Source: Micromonospora gifhornensis (GTDB taxonomy: Bacteria; Actinomycetota; Actinomycetes; Mycobacteriales; Micromonosporaceae). Taken from it: a DNA stretch of 64,000 nucleotides. The stretch covers positions 62,001 through 126,000 of the forward strand of contig NZ_BOPA01000028.1 of NCBI RefSeq assembly GCF_016863515.1. Reading direction: 5' to 3'. The first letter of the stretch is position 1. The number at the start of each line of letters is the position of its first letter. Below the pieces are notes generated by a model, which was not told where the DNA came from, searched no databases, and was given only the letters and a program-made list of their open reading frames with translations. A program made the position numbers and the translations under genes. Below, one piece after another: positions 24,644-33,076 of this stretch.

Positions 24644-26494
24644 ATGGCCGACGATCACATCCCCCGCGACGAACCGGTCGACAGCCCGCCGGGCGGTATC
24701 CCGCAACCTCCGGCCGACCCGGCCGCCGCCACCGGGCGTGCCGCGCCGCTGGGTCCGTACGCCGAGGAGGCGGCCGGTGGGCGGGCGGCGCGGCGACCGC
24801 GTAGCACCGATCCGCTGGAGTTGGGGTTCACGCCGCGCAAGCCGGTGCCGTGGCTCGCGCCGCTGCTGCTGATCAGCACCGGTCTGCGTACGCTGCTGGC
24901 GATGTTGTTCGGGGCGTACCTGGACAAACGGGAGTTGCAGAAGGCTCTCGACTCGGAGATCGCCAGGCAGGTCGGGCCGGACGGCGGGCTCTGGCTGGAT
25001 TATGTCGCCGACCTGGGTGACGGGTTCAATGCCACGTACTCGGTCGCCTACCTGCTCGCCCAGCCGGAGTTGGCGGTGGACGGGCATCGGCTGCCGCGGG
25101 CGCAGACCCTGGTGATGGGCGGCGACCAGGTGTACCCGTCGGCCGCCTACGAGGCGTACGAGGACCGGTGCAAGGGGCCGTACCAGGCCGCGTTGCCGGC
25201 CACTCCGCCGGAGCAGCCCAGTGTCTTCGCGGTCCCCGGCAACCATGACTGGTACGACGGACTCACCGCGTTCCTGCGGCTGTTCGTGCGTACTCGGGAC
25301 CGGCACTTCGGCGGTTGGCGTACCGGGCAGTCACGCTCGTACTTCGCCGCCGAGCTGCCCGCCGACTGGTGGCTGCTCGGCCTCGACGACCAGTCCGGCT
25401 CGTACGTCGACGATCCGCAGTTGACCTACTTCGACACGGTCGCCAAGAAGCTGGGGCCGCAGAGCAAGGTGATCCTGGCGGTGCCGGCACCCGCCTGGGT
25501 CAAGACCGTCGACAACCCTTCGGCGTACGACTCGATCGACTACTTCATCCGGACCATCATCGCGCCCACCGGGGCCCGGGTCCGGGTGTTGATCTCCGGC
25601 GACCTGCACCATTACGCCCGGTACACCGGCCCGGACGACCGGCAGCTGGTCACCTGCGGCAGCGGGGGCGCGTACCTCTACCCCACACACAAGCTGCCCG
25701 AGCAGATCGAGGTGCCGCCGCGCGACACCCTGGCCCGGCGGTCCAGCCCGTCCCGGTCGTACGCGCTGGCCGCCCGTTACCCCGACGCGGCCCGCTCCCG
25801 CCGGTACGGCTGGGGGATCTTCGGCCGGCTGCCTCGCCGCAATCCGGGGTTCGCCACCCTGCTCGGCGTCCTGCACACCCTGTTGATGCTCTCCATCGCC
25901 GGCGTGGCCGACTTCCGGATCGAGGCGTCCGAGCAGCGCCTGTTCAGCGTTCCGCTGGTGTTGATGGTGCTGGTGACCGTGCTCGCGGCGGCCCTGTTCG
26001 CCAAGCCACCCAGCACCACCGGGAAACGCAACGTGCGACATTGGGTTCTCGGCGTCATGCACGGTCTGGCCCACGTCGGGCTGGGCGCGGCCGGCACCTG
26101 GGTCTGGTTGGCCCTGCCCTTCCACAACTGGTCCTGGCCGCTGCCGGCGGCTGCGGCGGCGGTGCTCTACCTGCCGGTGATCGGGCTGGTGGCCAGTCAA
26201 CTGGTGGCCGGGTACCTGCTGATCGCCAGCGCGTTCGGGGTGAACGTCAACGAACTGTTCGCCGGTCAGGGCATCGAGGATGCCAAGGGTTTCGTCCGGA
26301 TGCGTATCGATCCGGACGGCACCCTCACGCTCTACCCCATCGTGGTCGACCGGGTGGCCCGCCGCTGGCAGGTCAACCCCGACCACACGCCGGAAGCCTC
26401 CTGGCTGACCCCCACCACGCCCCTGACTCCCCGGCTGGCCGAGCCGCCCGTCTCCCTCACCTGCACCTGGGCGACCGCGGGCCGGCACCCGTAG
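24644..26494 (+). CDS. Membrane-associated metallophosphoesterase
   Basis: 616 aa calcineurin-like phosphoesterase with membrane helices. The phosphodiesterase part spans about 110-370: DYVADLGDGFNATYS and VMGGDQVYPSAAYEAYEDR give the first Asp and GD ligands, VFAVPGNHDWYDGL is the GNHD motif, and ISGDLHHYARY is the GDxHH motif. From about 405 there are four to five hydrophobic helices (LLGVLHTLLMLSIAGVADF, LMVLVTVLAAALF and others). The N-terminus is Pro/Ala-rich and probably disordered. Substrate unknown. ATG 24644 was chosen because homology begins after it. Promoter lies in the 125-base gap after tRNA-Thr. Confidence 0.88.
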   Translation: MADDHIPRDEPVDSPPGGIPQPPADPAAATGRAAPLGPYAEEAAGGRAARRPRSTDPLELGFTPRKPVPWLAPLLLISTGLRTLLAMLFGAYLDKRELQKALDSEIARQVGPDGGLWLDYVADLGDGFNATYSVAYLLAQPELAVDGHRLPRAQTLVMGGDQVYPSAAYEAYEDRCKGPYQAALPATPPEQPSVFAVPGNHDWYDGLTAFLRLFVRTRDRHFGGWRTGQSRSYFAAELPADWWLLGLDDQSGSYVDDPQLTYFDTVAKKLGPQSKVILAVPAPAWVKTVDNPSAYDSIDYFIRTIIAPTGARVRVLISGDLHHYARYTGPDDRQLVTCGSGGAYLYPTHKLPEQIEVPPRDTLARRSSPSRSYALAARYPDAARSRRYGWGIFGRLPRRNPGFATLLGVLHTLLMLSIAGVADFRIEASEQRLFSVPLVLMVLVTVLAAALFAKPPSTTGKRNVRHWVLGVMHGLAHVGLGAAGTWVWLALPFHNWSWPLPAAAAAVLYLPVIGLVASQLVAGYLLIASAFGVNVNELFAGQGIEDAKGFVRMRIDPDGTLTLYPIVVDRVARRWQVNPDHTPEASWLTPTTPLTPRLAEPPVSLTCTWATAGRHP

Positions 26495-26536
26495 GTGCCG
26501 GCCCGACAGCTCATCCGGGGCCTGCCGGCCTGCGAC

Positions 26537-26977
26537 TCACTCGCAGATCCGCCAGTTGCCCTCCTCCTTGATCAGCGGGTAGACCTGGTTGGTGGCGCCG
26601 CCCTCGCTCCTGGTGTAGCGGACGGTCGCACTGCCACTGACATGGCCGTTCTGGTTGGAGAGGTTCAGCCCGACGATCTTGTGTCCGGTGAGGTCCGGCT
26701 GGTTTTCCTGCTGCTGCGTGAAGTCCGCCTCGCTGACCCGGTCCCGGATCCGGGTGCAGAGTTGCTGATAGGCGGTCGGATAGTCGCGTTCCACGAGCGC
26801 GCCGGCGAATGTGTTCACTGTGGAGCGGACCGGTCCGGTGGCGTCCATCGCCACCCGGTAGATCAGGTAGGCACCGACCGCCCCACCTGAGCAGCAGAGT
26901 GCGAGCACCACACCCAACACGATGAACAGAACCCGCTTGGACTTCTTCGGCGGCACCATGGCCGGCTGATATGCCAT
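26537..26977 (-). CDS. Membrane-anchored DUF4878-like protein
   Basis: 146 aa. A basic PPKKSKR stretch precedes one transmembrane helix (VLFIVLGVVLALCCSGGAVG). The extracytoplasmic part includes STVNTFAGALVERDYPTAYQQLC, which resembles the NTF2-like/DUF4878 fold that begins with a helix then 'D-Y-x-x-A-x-x-x-L'. It ends with EEGNWRICE. Similar proteins in mycobacteria and Streptomyces are surface proteins of unknown function. Convergent with the metallophosphoesterase gene. Confidence 0.72.
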   Translation of the reverse strand: MAYQPAMVPPKKSKRVLFIVLGVVLALCCSGGAVGAYLIYRVAMDATGPVRSTVNTFAGALVERDYPTAYQQLCTRIRDRVSEADFTQQQENQPDLTGHKIVGLNLSNQNGHVSGSATVRYTRSEGGATNQVYPLIKEEGNWRICE

Positions 26978-27025
26978 GCGGGCAGGGTAGGAACCCCGGA
27001 CAAGCCCAAGATCGCAGCGGCCCGG

Positions 27026-27892
27026 TCACTCCCCTTGCGGCGACAGACCCGGCTCGGCGGAGGAGTGCCTTTCGTCGTGTGCGATGCGAGGGCCACAGAC
27101 ATCGGCCAGCGAGCAACGTTTGACCGCCCCGTCACTGAGCTGTCGGACGGTGACGGTCTCGCTCGGCGGATGCCGTGACACGACTTTGCCCAGGCCGGAG
27201 GGGGTCTCGACGCGCTGCCCGGTCGCGGGGTACGTGCCGCTTGAGGCGTACAGCGGGTGCTCGTACTTCAGGCAGCACATCAGTCGACCGCAGGCGCCGG
27301 AGATGCGCAGCGGATTGAGGGGCAGGTCCTGCTCCTTGGCCATCCGGATGGTCACCGGCTCGAAGTCGTTCAGGAAGGTGGCGCAGCACAGGTCTCGCCC
27401 GCAGGAGCCGATGCCGCCCTGCACCCGTGCCGAGTCGCGCGCGGAGAGTTGCCGCAACTCCACCCGGCAGTGCAGGGTCGCGCCGAGGTCGCGGACGAGT
27501 GAGCGGAAGTCCACCCGGTGCGGGGCGGTGAAGTAGATGGTGCTCCGCTCCCCGCCGTCGTCGCCCCTGCTGAGCACGTGGTCGACCGCCACCACCTTCA
27601 TCGGCAGCCCGTGGGCACGGATCAGCCGCTTGGCCGCGACCTTCGCCTCGGCCTTGCGGCGGCGCAGGTCCTCGTCGCGGCGCAGGTCCTCATCCTGTGC
27701 CAGCCCGGCGAGCTTGGGGAAACCGTCGGTGTCCTCGGTGACCCACTGCGCCGCCCACACGCACTCCGCCACCTCGGGCCCGTCGTCGGTGGGCACCAAC
27801 ACCTTGTCGCCCACCTGGGGGCGCAACTCGCCCGGATCGAGGTAGTAGAGGCGCCCGTAGCGCTGGAAGCTGACCGCACAGAGCATCCCCAT
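27026..27892 (-). CDS. RicT/YaaT-like PSP1-domain protein
   Basis: 288 aa PSP1 C-terminal domain protein. In Bacillus the YaaT (RicT) homologue partners RicA/RicF in an Fe-S complex that affects RNase Y and sporulation phosphorelay; here partners are not in the window. The family core is RAHGLPMKVVAVDHVLSRGD, FTAPHRVDFRSLVRDLGATL and RVELRQLSARDSARVQGGIG. The conserved Cys clusters are SCGRDLCCATF and GACGRLMCCLKYE, likely metal ligands. An YLDPGEL N-terminal segment is typical. It is located beside the holB-tmk region, as in many Gram-positives, where yaaT follows holB. Confidence 0.9.
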   Translation of the reverse strand: MGMLCAVSFQRYGRLYYLDPGELRPQVGDKVLVPTDDGPEVAECVWAAQWVTEDTDGFPKLAGLAQDEDLRRDEDLRRRKAEAKVAAKRLIRAHGLPMKVVAVDHVLSRGDDGGERSTIYFTAPHRVDFRSLVRDLGATLHCRVELRQLSARDSARVQGGIGSCGRDLCCATFLNDFEPVTIRMAKEQDLPLNPLRISGACGRLMCCLKYEHPLYASSGTYPATGQRVETPSGLGKVVSRHPPSETVTVRQLSDGAVKRCSLADVCGPRIAHDERHSSAEPGLSPQGE

Positions 27893-27997
27893 GTCATCAC
27901 CCTACGACGCTTCGGCGGGACCGTGCCGGTTCGGAGTCGCGTTCGACCACCCGGTACGACCATCCATGTCCGGCCGAACCCGGCCGACGCGCCCCGC

Positions 27998-28693
27998 CTA
28001 CCAACTGGCACGGATCGTGCGGGTGCCGTCGTGGAAGTCGGGGCGGGCCCGGGCGGCCGACGGGCGCAGCACCGACTCGGCCATGCTCGGCCCCCACTGG
28101 CGTACCAGGGTCTCCGCCCCGTCGTACGCCACACCGAGCACCGCCAGCAGGCGGGCGGCGATCTCGGCAGCGGCGACGGCACCCGGCGACGACGGCCCGG
28201 AGTGGCTCACCGCCCGGGTGACCGAGGTGGCCGTGACGACAGTTACCGCCTCGGCCGAGCCGATCACCTCGGCCAGGGCCCGGGCGACGGCCAACCGGCT
28301 GCCCTCCACCCAGTCGGCGAGCGCCTCGGCGTAACCAGCGGTAGCCTCCAGCCTTCCCACCAGACTTTCGGGGCCTTCGTCGAGGTGGCGCAGCAGCACC
28401 GCCCGGGTCTCGCCGTACGCCGCCGCGGCCGGCCCGGACCAGAGCAGCGGGTCGGTCAGCGCGGCGCACGCCCGGTCGTACCCGTGGACGTGCCGGCGCA
28501 CCGCCTGCCCGGCAGCGGCCAGCGGCCCGGGACGCAGGTCGAGGAAGTGCCGCAGCGCCTCGCCCGGCAGCACCTGCATCCGCCGCAGCAGCGGCCAGAC
28601 CCGGTGCCCCTCGGGTGCGCCTGCGGCGAGCAGGGTGTCGACCCGGCGCAGCAGGTCGAGGCCCGGTTCGGCGAGCCGGTCGAGGGCGTCCAT
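27998..28693 (-). CDS. Hypothetical helical protein of the YbaB/type-VII-target operon
   Basis: 231 aa mostly helical protein: LDLLRRVDTLLAAGAPEGH, PLLRRMQVLPGEALRHFLDL, WSGPAAAAYGETRAVLLRHL and GRLEATAGYAEALADWVEGS. The W-S-G-x-A-A-x-A-Y segment resembles the WxG turn of ESX/WXG100 proteins. This supports a link to type VII secretion, but no export gene is present here. Its ATG shares a base with the upstream gene's TGA (TGATG). The longer upstream open frame is the overlapped reading frame of that gene. Function unknown. Confidence 0.65.
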   Translation of the reverse strand: MDALDRLAEPGLDLLRRVDTLLAAGAPEGHRVWPLLRRMQVLPGEALRHFLDLRPGPLAAAGQAVRRHVHGYDRACAALTDPLLWSGPAAAAYGETRAVLLRHLDEGPESLVGRLEATAGYAEALADWVEGSRLAVARALAEVIGSAEAVTVVTATSVTRAVSHSGPSSPGAVAAAEIAARLLAVLGVAYDGAETLVRQWGPSMAESVLRPSAARARPDFHDGTRTIRASW

Positions 28694-28995
28694 CAGGACT
28701 CTCCGGCCAGCCGGCGGCTCACCGCGACGTCGGTGTCGGCGTACTGGTCCGCAGCCCGGCGTAGGGCGTCCGCGGTGGCCGCCAGGTGACCGGCGGCGGC
28801 GTACGCCTCCCGGGCCCGGTCGCCCGTGGCCGTCGTCCACTGCCGCAGCAGTGCCCGGCCGATCTCGCCGGGTCGGCCCGGGGCGTCAGCCCCGAAGGCC
28901 CCCTGGGCAGGGTCACTGGCGGTGACCGAACGGGAGAGCGCGGTGAGGGTGGCGCTCGCGTCGTCGAGCCGGCTGGCCAGGGTACGCAGGTCCAT
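28693..28995 (-). CDS. Type VII secretion target-like (EspC/WXG100-like) protein
   Basis: 100 aa helical hairpin protein. LRTLASRLDDASATLTALSR forms helix 1 and REAYAAAGHLAATADALRRA with QYADTDVAVSRRL forms helix 2. QWTTATGDRAREAY is the W-x-x turn of EspC-type (DUF2580) 'type VII secretion target' proteins. It lies 1 base after the YbaB stop and overlaps the next start, so the three genes are one operon. Secretion is inference; the ESX core genes are not in this window. Confidence 0.65.
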   Translation of the reverse strand: MDLRTLASRLDDASATLTALSRSVTASDPAQGAFGADAPGRPGEIGRALLRQWTTATGDRAREAYAAAGHLAATADALRRAADQYADTDVAVSRRLAGES

Positions 28996-28996
28996 T

Positions 28997-29326
28997 TCAG
29001 GCCCCCGTCAGTGGCCGGTAGGCGGTGAAGGTCTCGTTGTGCAGCTTCTCCCGGGCCCACTGGGCGGCGTCCGCTGCGGCGGTGACCGCAGCCCGCACCG
29101 AGCCGGCCACGTCACGCGGCGCACGGTTGTGCAGCGGGCCGAGGAAGCGTACGTCGGTGATCCGGCCGCTGGCGGTGACGACCACCTCCACCAGGCCGTC
29201 CGGCGACCGGACGGTGACCTCGACCGTCGCCACGGCCTGGTCGAACTCGGCCTGGAGCGACTCGATCCGGCGGTAACGCCGGACCGCCTCCTCGATCCAT
29301 GCCTCGTCGATCTCGCCCCGCGGCAT
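28997..29326 (-). CDS. YbaB/EbfC-family nucleoid-associated protein
   Basis: 109 aa. IESLQAEFDQAVATVEVTVRSPDGLVEVVVTASGRI is the standard YbaB core, quoted in part: the DGLVEVVVTASGRITDVRF strand pair followed by a C-terminal helix (AVTAAADAAQWAREKL). YbaB binds DNA as a dimer. In actinobacteria this variant often leads operons with type VII target proteins, so it may be a regulatory or accessory member and not the recR-linked housekeeping YbaB. ATG 29326 follows GGGGAGGAGTCC. Confidence 0.82.
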   Translation of the reverse strand: MPRGEIDEAWIEEAVRRYRRIESLQAEFDQAVATVEVTVRSPDGLVEVVVTASGRITDVRFLGPLHNRAPRDVAGSVRAAVTAAADAAQWAREKLHNETFTAYRPLTGA

Positions 29327-29422
29327 CAGCGGACTCCTCCCCGGCTGCCCTCACTCTGCGTGCCGCCGCCGTCACCACGGCACACCGGACCGTACCGCAC
29401 GTGAATTGCGCGTGTCGATGCC

Positions 29423-29431
29423 TGTGGATAA
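29423..29431. promoter_or_regulatory. DnaA-box-like 9-mer
   Basis: TGTGGATAA, the complement of the consensus TTATCCACA, between holB and the YbaB operon. A single box may give DnaA-dependent control; chance occurrence is possible. Confidence 0.4.
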
Positions 29432-29458
29432 CGGTCCGGCCGACAAGACCTGCCGCGG

Positions 29459-30667
29459 TCAGCCCTTCCAGAGGGCGAGCATCATGGCTTCGACGGCGAT
29501 CCGGGGCTTGACGTTCGCCTCGATGGCGGTGCGGCAGGCCAGTACGGCCTCCAGCCGCCGCAGCGCTCCCTCCGCCTGCCAGCTGCGCGCGCCGGCATCG
29601 GCCAGTTCGGCGGTGTCGGTGTGCACCGGCGGCACCGGTGCGCCCATCGCCATGGTCAGCGCGTCCCGGTAGAAGGCGGCCAGGTCGACGAGCGCCCGGT
29701 CCAACGCGTCCCGCTGGGCCCGGGTGGCCCGGGACTTCTGCCGCCGCTCCAGGTCCTTGAGCTGGCCGGCGGAACCCCGGGCGGCGCTTGCCGCGCCCCG
29801 ACCGGTACCGCCCGCGCCGAGCGCCGTCTCCAGCGCCGCGCGTTCCGCCGCGTCGATCTCCACGACCGCCGCCTCGGCTTCGGCCTCGGCCGCCTCGATC
29901 AGCGCGGAGGCCGCGTCGAAGGCGGCACCCACGCTTGTCAGTCGGCGCGGTACGGCGAGCACCGCCTCCCGCCGGGCCCGGGCCTGGGGGTCGCCGGCCA
30001 GCCGCCGGGCCCGTCCGACGTGACCCTGCGTGGCCGCCGCCGCCCATCGGGCCACATCGGGCGCGATCCCGTCCCGCCGGACCAGCACCTCGGCCACCGC
30101 GTCCGCTGCCGGCTGCACCAGGGGTACGACCCGACAGCGCGACCGGATGGTCACCGAGATGTCGTCCGGGTGGGTGGAGGGCGTGCAGAGCATGAAGACC
30201 GTTCGGGGTGGGGGCTCCTCGACCGCCTTGAGCAGTGCGTTACCGGCCGCCTCGGTCAACCGGTCGGCATCCTCGATGATCACGACCTGCCATCGGCCGC
30301 CGGACGGTGTGCTGGCCGCGCGCAGCACCAGCGCCCGCATCTCGTTGACCCCGATGGAGAGCCCGTCGGGGACCACCAGTCGTACGTCGGCGTGGGTGCC
30401 GGCCAGGGTGGTGTGACAACCGGGGCACTGCCCGCACCCGGTGCCGTGCACGCACTGCAACGCGGCGGCGAAGGCCCGCGCCGCCACCGACCGTCCCGAG
30501 CCGGGTGGCCCGGTGAAGATCCAGGCGTGCGTCATCCCGGCACCCGGATCTGCTCCGCCCACCGCTTCCTGTGGCGTGCGCAGCACGGCGGCTGCGGCGG
30601 CCGCAGCCCGACGTAACGTGTCCACCGCCTCGTCCTGGCCGACCAGGTCGGCGAAGGCGTCCGGCAT
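29459..30667 (-). CDS. holB: DNA polymerase III subunit delta'
   Basis: 402 aa clamp-loader subunit. AWIFTGPPGSGRSVAARAFA is a P-loop in which the Walker lysine is Arg, as is common in delta', which does not hydrolyse ATP. The zinc module is CVHGTGCGQCPGCHT. SIGVNEMRALVLRAASTPSGG, VVIIEDADRLTEAAGNALLKAVEEPP and TIRSRCR (sensor 1/SRC motif) follow. A charged Ala/Glu-rich helical insert lies at about 250-310. It loads the sliding clamp as part of the tau/gamma-delta-delta' complex. The start overlaps the stop of the upstream tmk fusion (TGATG), giving the classical tmk-holB coupling. Confidence 0.93.
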   Translation of the reverse strand: MPDAFADLVGQDEAVDTLRRAAAAAAAVLRTPQEAVGGADPGAGMTHAWIFTGPPGSGRSVAARAFAAALQCVHGTGCGQCPGCHTTLAGTHADVRLVVPDGLSIGVNEMRALVLRAASTPSGGRWQVVIIEDADRLTEAAGNALLKAVEEPPPRTVFMLCTPSTHPDDISVTIRSRCRVVPLVQPAADAVAEVLVRRDGIAPDVARWAAAATQGHVGRARRLAGDPQARARREAVLAVPRRLTSVGAAFDAASALIEAAEAEAEAAVVEIDAAERAALETALGAGGTGRGAASAARGSAGQLKDLERRQKSRATRAQRDALDRALVDLAAFYRDALTMAMGAPVPPVHTDTAELADAGARSWQAEGALRRLEAVLACRTAIEANVKPRIAVEAMMLALWKG

Positions 30668-32928
30668 CAAGTCCGCTCCGTCGTCACCAGCTCTGTTGGG
30701 GATAACTCAGGCTGCACCGAGGTGTCCGGGCCACTTGCCGGCCCCGGGTGGTCGGCACCGCCGGGGGCGAGCAGTTCCGTCACCCGGTCGGCGACCCGCT
30801 CGGCGATCTGGTCGACCGGGTGGCCGGCGTCGAGGACCAGGTAGCGCTTCGGGTCGGCGGCGGCGAGGTCGAGGAAGGCGTACCGAACCCGCTCGTGGAA
30901 GGCCAGCGACTCGGCTTCCAACCGGTCGGCGGTCCGGCTGCGCTCGGCCACCCGGGTCAGCCCCGCACGCGGGTCGATGTCCAGCAGCACCACCAGGTCG
31001 GGCTTGAGCCCGCCGGTGGCCCAGGAGGAGAGCCAGGAAAGCTCGTCGACCGGCAGGGTACGGCCGGCGCCCTGGTAGGCCAGGGAGGAGTCGACGTACC
31101 GGTCACTGATCACGACGGCACCCCGGGACAGGGCGGGCCGGACCACGGTGGCCACGTGATGCGCCCGGTCGGCGGCGTAGAGCAGGGCCTCGGCGCGTGG
31201 TGAGGGTGCCTCGTCGTCGGTGTTGTTGTCCAGCACCAGGGACCGGATGCGGGTGCCGACGCCGGTTGCGCCCGGCTCGCGGGTGACCACCACGTCCCGC
31301 CCTTCGGCGCGCAGCCGTTCGGCGAGCTGGGCCAGCTGGGTCGACTTGCCGGCGCCTTCGCCGCCCTCGAAGACCACGAAGAGTCCCGCCGAGACGAACG
31401 GTTCCGCCGGCATCAGCGGACGGCCCCGGATCGAACCCCACAGGTCGGCTAGGACCGGGACGCCCTTCTTGTCGTCCATCTGGCCGAACGCGCTGATTCC
31501 GGCGAAGATCCCGGCCGCGCCGGCGACGAGCAGCAGCAGGCGGGTGGCGGAGATCGAGATTCCCAGGTCGGCGATCTCCAGCTTCCGGGAGCCACCGACA
31601 CCGGCGAGCAGGCTGCCCAGCGCGATCGCCAGGATCAGCACCAGCCGGGTGCCGATCTGCACCACGGCGAAGACCCGGCCGCGTACCTCGTCGGCGACCT
31701 CGCCGCCGAGCAGGGTGGTGCCGGAGAGGAAGGCCATTCCGGCGCCGGCGCCGACCAGGACCGCGCCGACCAGCGCCATGGACAGGTGGATGGCGAAGGC
31801 CAGGGTCATCACCGAGGCGCTGGCCAGCACGATGCTCATGCCGAACCAGCGACGCCGGGACATGTCCCGCACGATCATCGGGCCGAGCCCGATGCCGATC
31901 GCCAGGCCGAAGAAGATCGCCCCGAAGAGCAGGGAGAAGGCGGCGTCACCGGCACCGAGCGAGTTGGCGAAGAACCGGGAAGTGCCGATCACGATGCCGC
32001 CGCCGGCGAAGGCACCGAAGATGCCCAGCACCAGGCCACGGACCAGTGGCGTCTTCCCGATGTACCGCCAGCCCTCGTTGAACTGGCGCAGCATGCTCTG
32101 CTCGGACTGTTCCTGCCGCTGGCGCTGCCCCTGGCTGATCTCCTTGATGCCGAAGGCGACGACCAGGGCGGTGGCGAGCCGGGAGAACGCGTTGAACCAG
32201 AGCGCGAGTTGGGCCGGCTCGGCCCAGGACGGCATCTCACCGCCGGTGGCACCCCGGACGATGCCGTCGAGCGAGGCGAGCACTATCGCGGCGAAGATCG
32301 GCGTCAGGCCGTACGTGGTGATCAGGGTGAGCTGGTTGGCGGTCTCCAGCCGGGCGCGCGGGATGAGGTTCGGTACCGCCGCTTCCTTGGCCGGGATCCA
32401 GAGCAGCGTGACCGTCTCGATCAGGAAGGTGGCGATGGCCGCCCAACTGACCACCCGGGCACCGCTGGCACCGGTCAGCGCGTACAGCGGGATGGAGGCG
32501 AACAGCACGAACCGCAGCAGGTCGCAGATGACCATGGTCCAGCGCCTGTCGAACCGGTCGGCGAACACGCCGGCGATCGGCCCGAGCAGCAACGCGGGCA
32601 GCAGCCGGATGGCGATCACGCCACCGAAGGCGGCGCCCTTGGCGGTGCTGCCCTCCACCTGGGCGGCGGCGAAGATGCTTGTGGCGAGCAGGCCGAGCCA
32701 GTCACCGAAGGAGGCAGCGCTGAGCACGATCCAGAGCCGGCGGAAGGGGCGGATGCGCAGCACCGAGCGGATGGCGGGGTAACCGGTCAGGTCAGCTTGG
32801 CCGGTCGTGCCGCCGGATCGGCCGGCCTGGCCGGTGGGCTGGTTCGTGGACGGCGACACGCCGGACGACTCGCCGTTGAATTGGCTTTCGATGGCCGTAC
32901 CTCCACGTGCCGGCCCATCACTGGGCAC
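30667..32928 (-). CDS. tmk: Fusion of MFS transporter and thymidylate kinase
   Basis: 753 aa two-part protein. About 45-490 is a 12-helix MFS-type membrane domain (FRRLWIVLSAASFGDWLGLL, GPIAGVFADRFDRRWTM, FFGLAIGIGLGPMIV). About 515-725 is dTMP kinase: VVFEGGEGAGKSTQLAQL with Lys528, VTREPGATGVGTRIRSLVLD, RAEALLYAADRAHHV, SDRYVDSSLAYQG and DIDPRAGLTRVAERS. The kinase makes dTDP for DNA synthesis; the MFS part is unexplained. This fusion is known in actinobacteria, so it is not an assembly error. The GTG at 32928 is the only in-frame start that keeps the N-terminus, but a strong GGAGGT lies at 32902-32907 inside the frame with no good start behind it. The true start is uncertain. Confidence 0.9.
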   Translation of the reverse strand: MPSDGPARGGTAIESQFNGESSGVSPSTNQPTGQAGRSGGTTGQADLTGYPAIRSVLRIRPFRRLWIVLSAASFGDWLGLLATSIFAAAQVEGSTAKGAAFGGVIAIRLLPALLLGPIAGVFADRFDRRWTMVICDLLRFVLFASIPLYALTGASGARVVSWAAIATFLIETVTLLWIPAKEAAVPNLIPRARLETANQLTLITTYGLTPIFAAIVLASLDGIVRGATGGEMPSWAEPAQLALWFNAFSRLATALVVAFGIKEISQGQRQRQEQSEQSMLRQFNEGWRYIGKTPLVRGLVLGIFGAFAGGGIVIGTSRFFANSLGAGDAAFSLLFGAIFFGLAIGIGLGPMIVRDMSRRRWFGMSIVLASASVMTLAFAIHLSMALVGAVLVGAGAGMAFLSGTTLLGGEVADEVRGRVFAVVQIGTRLVLILAIALGSLLAGVGGSRKLEIADLGISISATRLLLLVAGAAGIFAGISAFGQMDDKKGVPVLADLWGSIRGRPLMPAEPFVSAGLFVVFEGGEGAGKSTQLAQLAERLRAEGRDVVVTREPGATGVGTRIRSLVLDNNTDDEAPSPRAEALLYAADRAHHVATVVRPALSRGAVVISDRYVDSSLAYQGAGRTLPVDELSWLSSWATGGLKPDLVVLLDIDPRAGLTRVAERSRTADRLEAESLAFHERVRYAFLDLAAADPKRYLVLDAGHPVDQIAERVADRVTELLAPGGADHPGPASGPDTSVQPELSPTELVTTERT

Positions 32929-33076
32929 CCCCGGTGGAACACTCTAGACCTGCGGGGACCTACCCCCGTCACGCCTCGCCTTGCCCGCCGAGCCTAGGCC
33001 GCTGTGGCCAACTCATGGTGCGCAGGCCGGACGCGAGGGTGTTTCGCATTCACCGTTTCACAGTTAGCGTGCACAC

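Noticed and set aside
29327..29458. Possible SRP RNA (ffs) near holB
   Set aside because: The gap is only 132 bases and lacks the SRP helix 8 tetraloop and long pairing.
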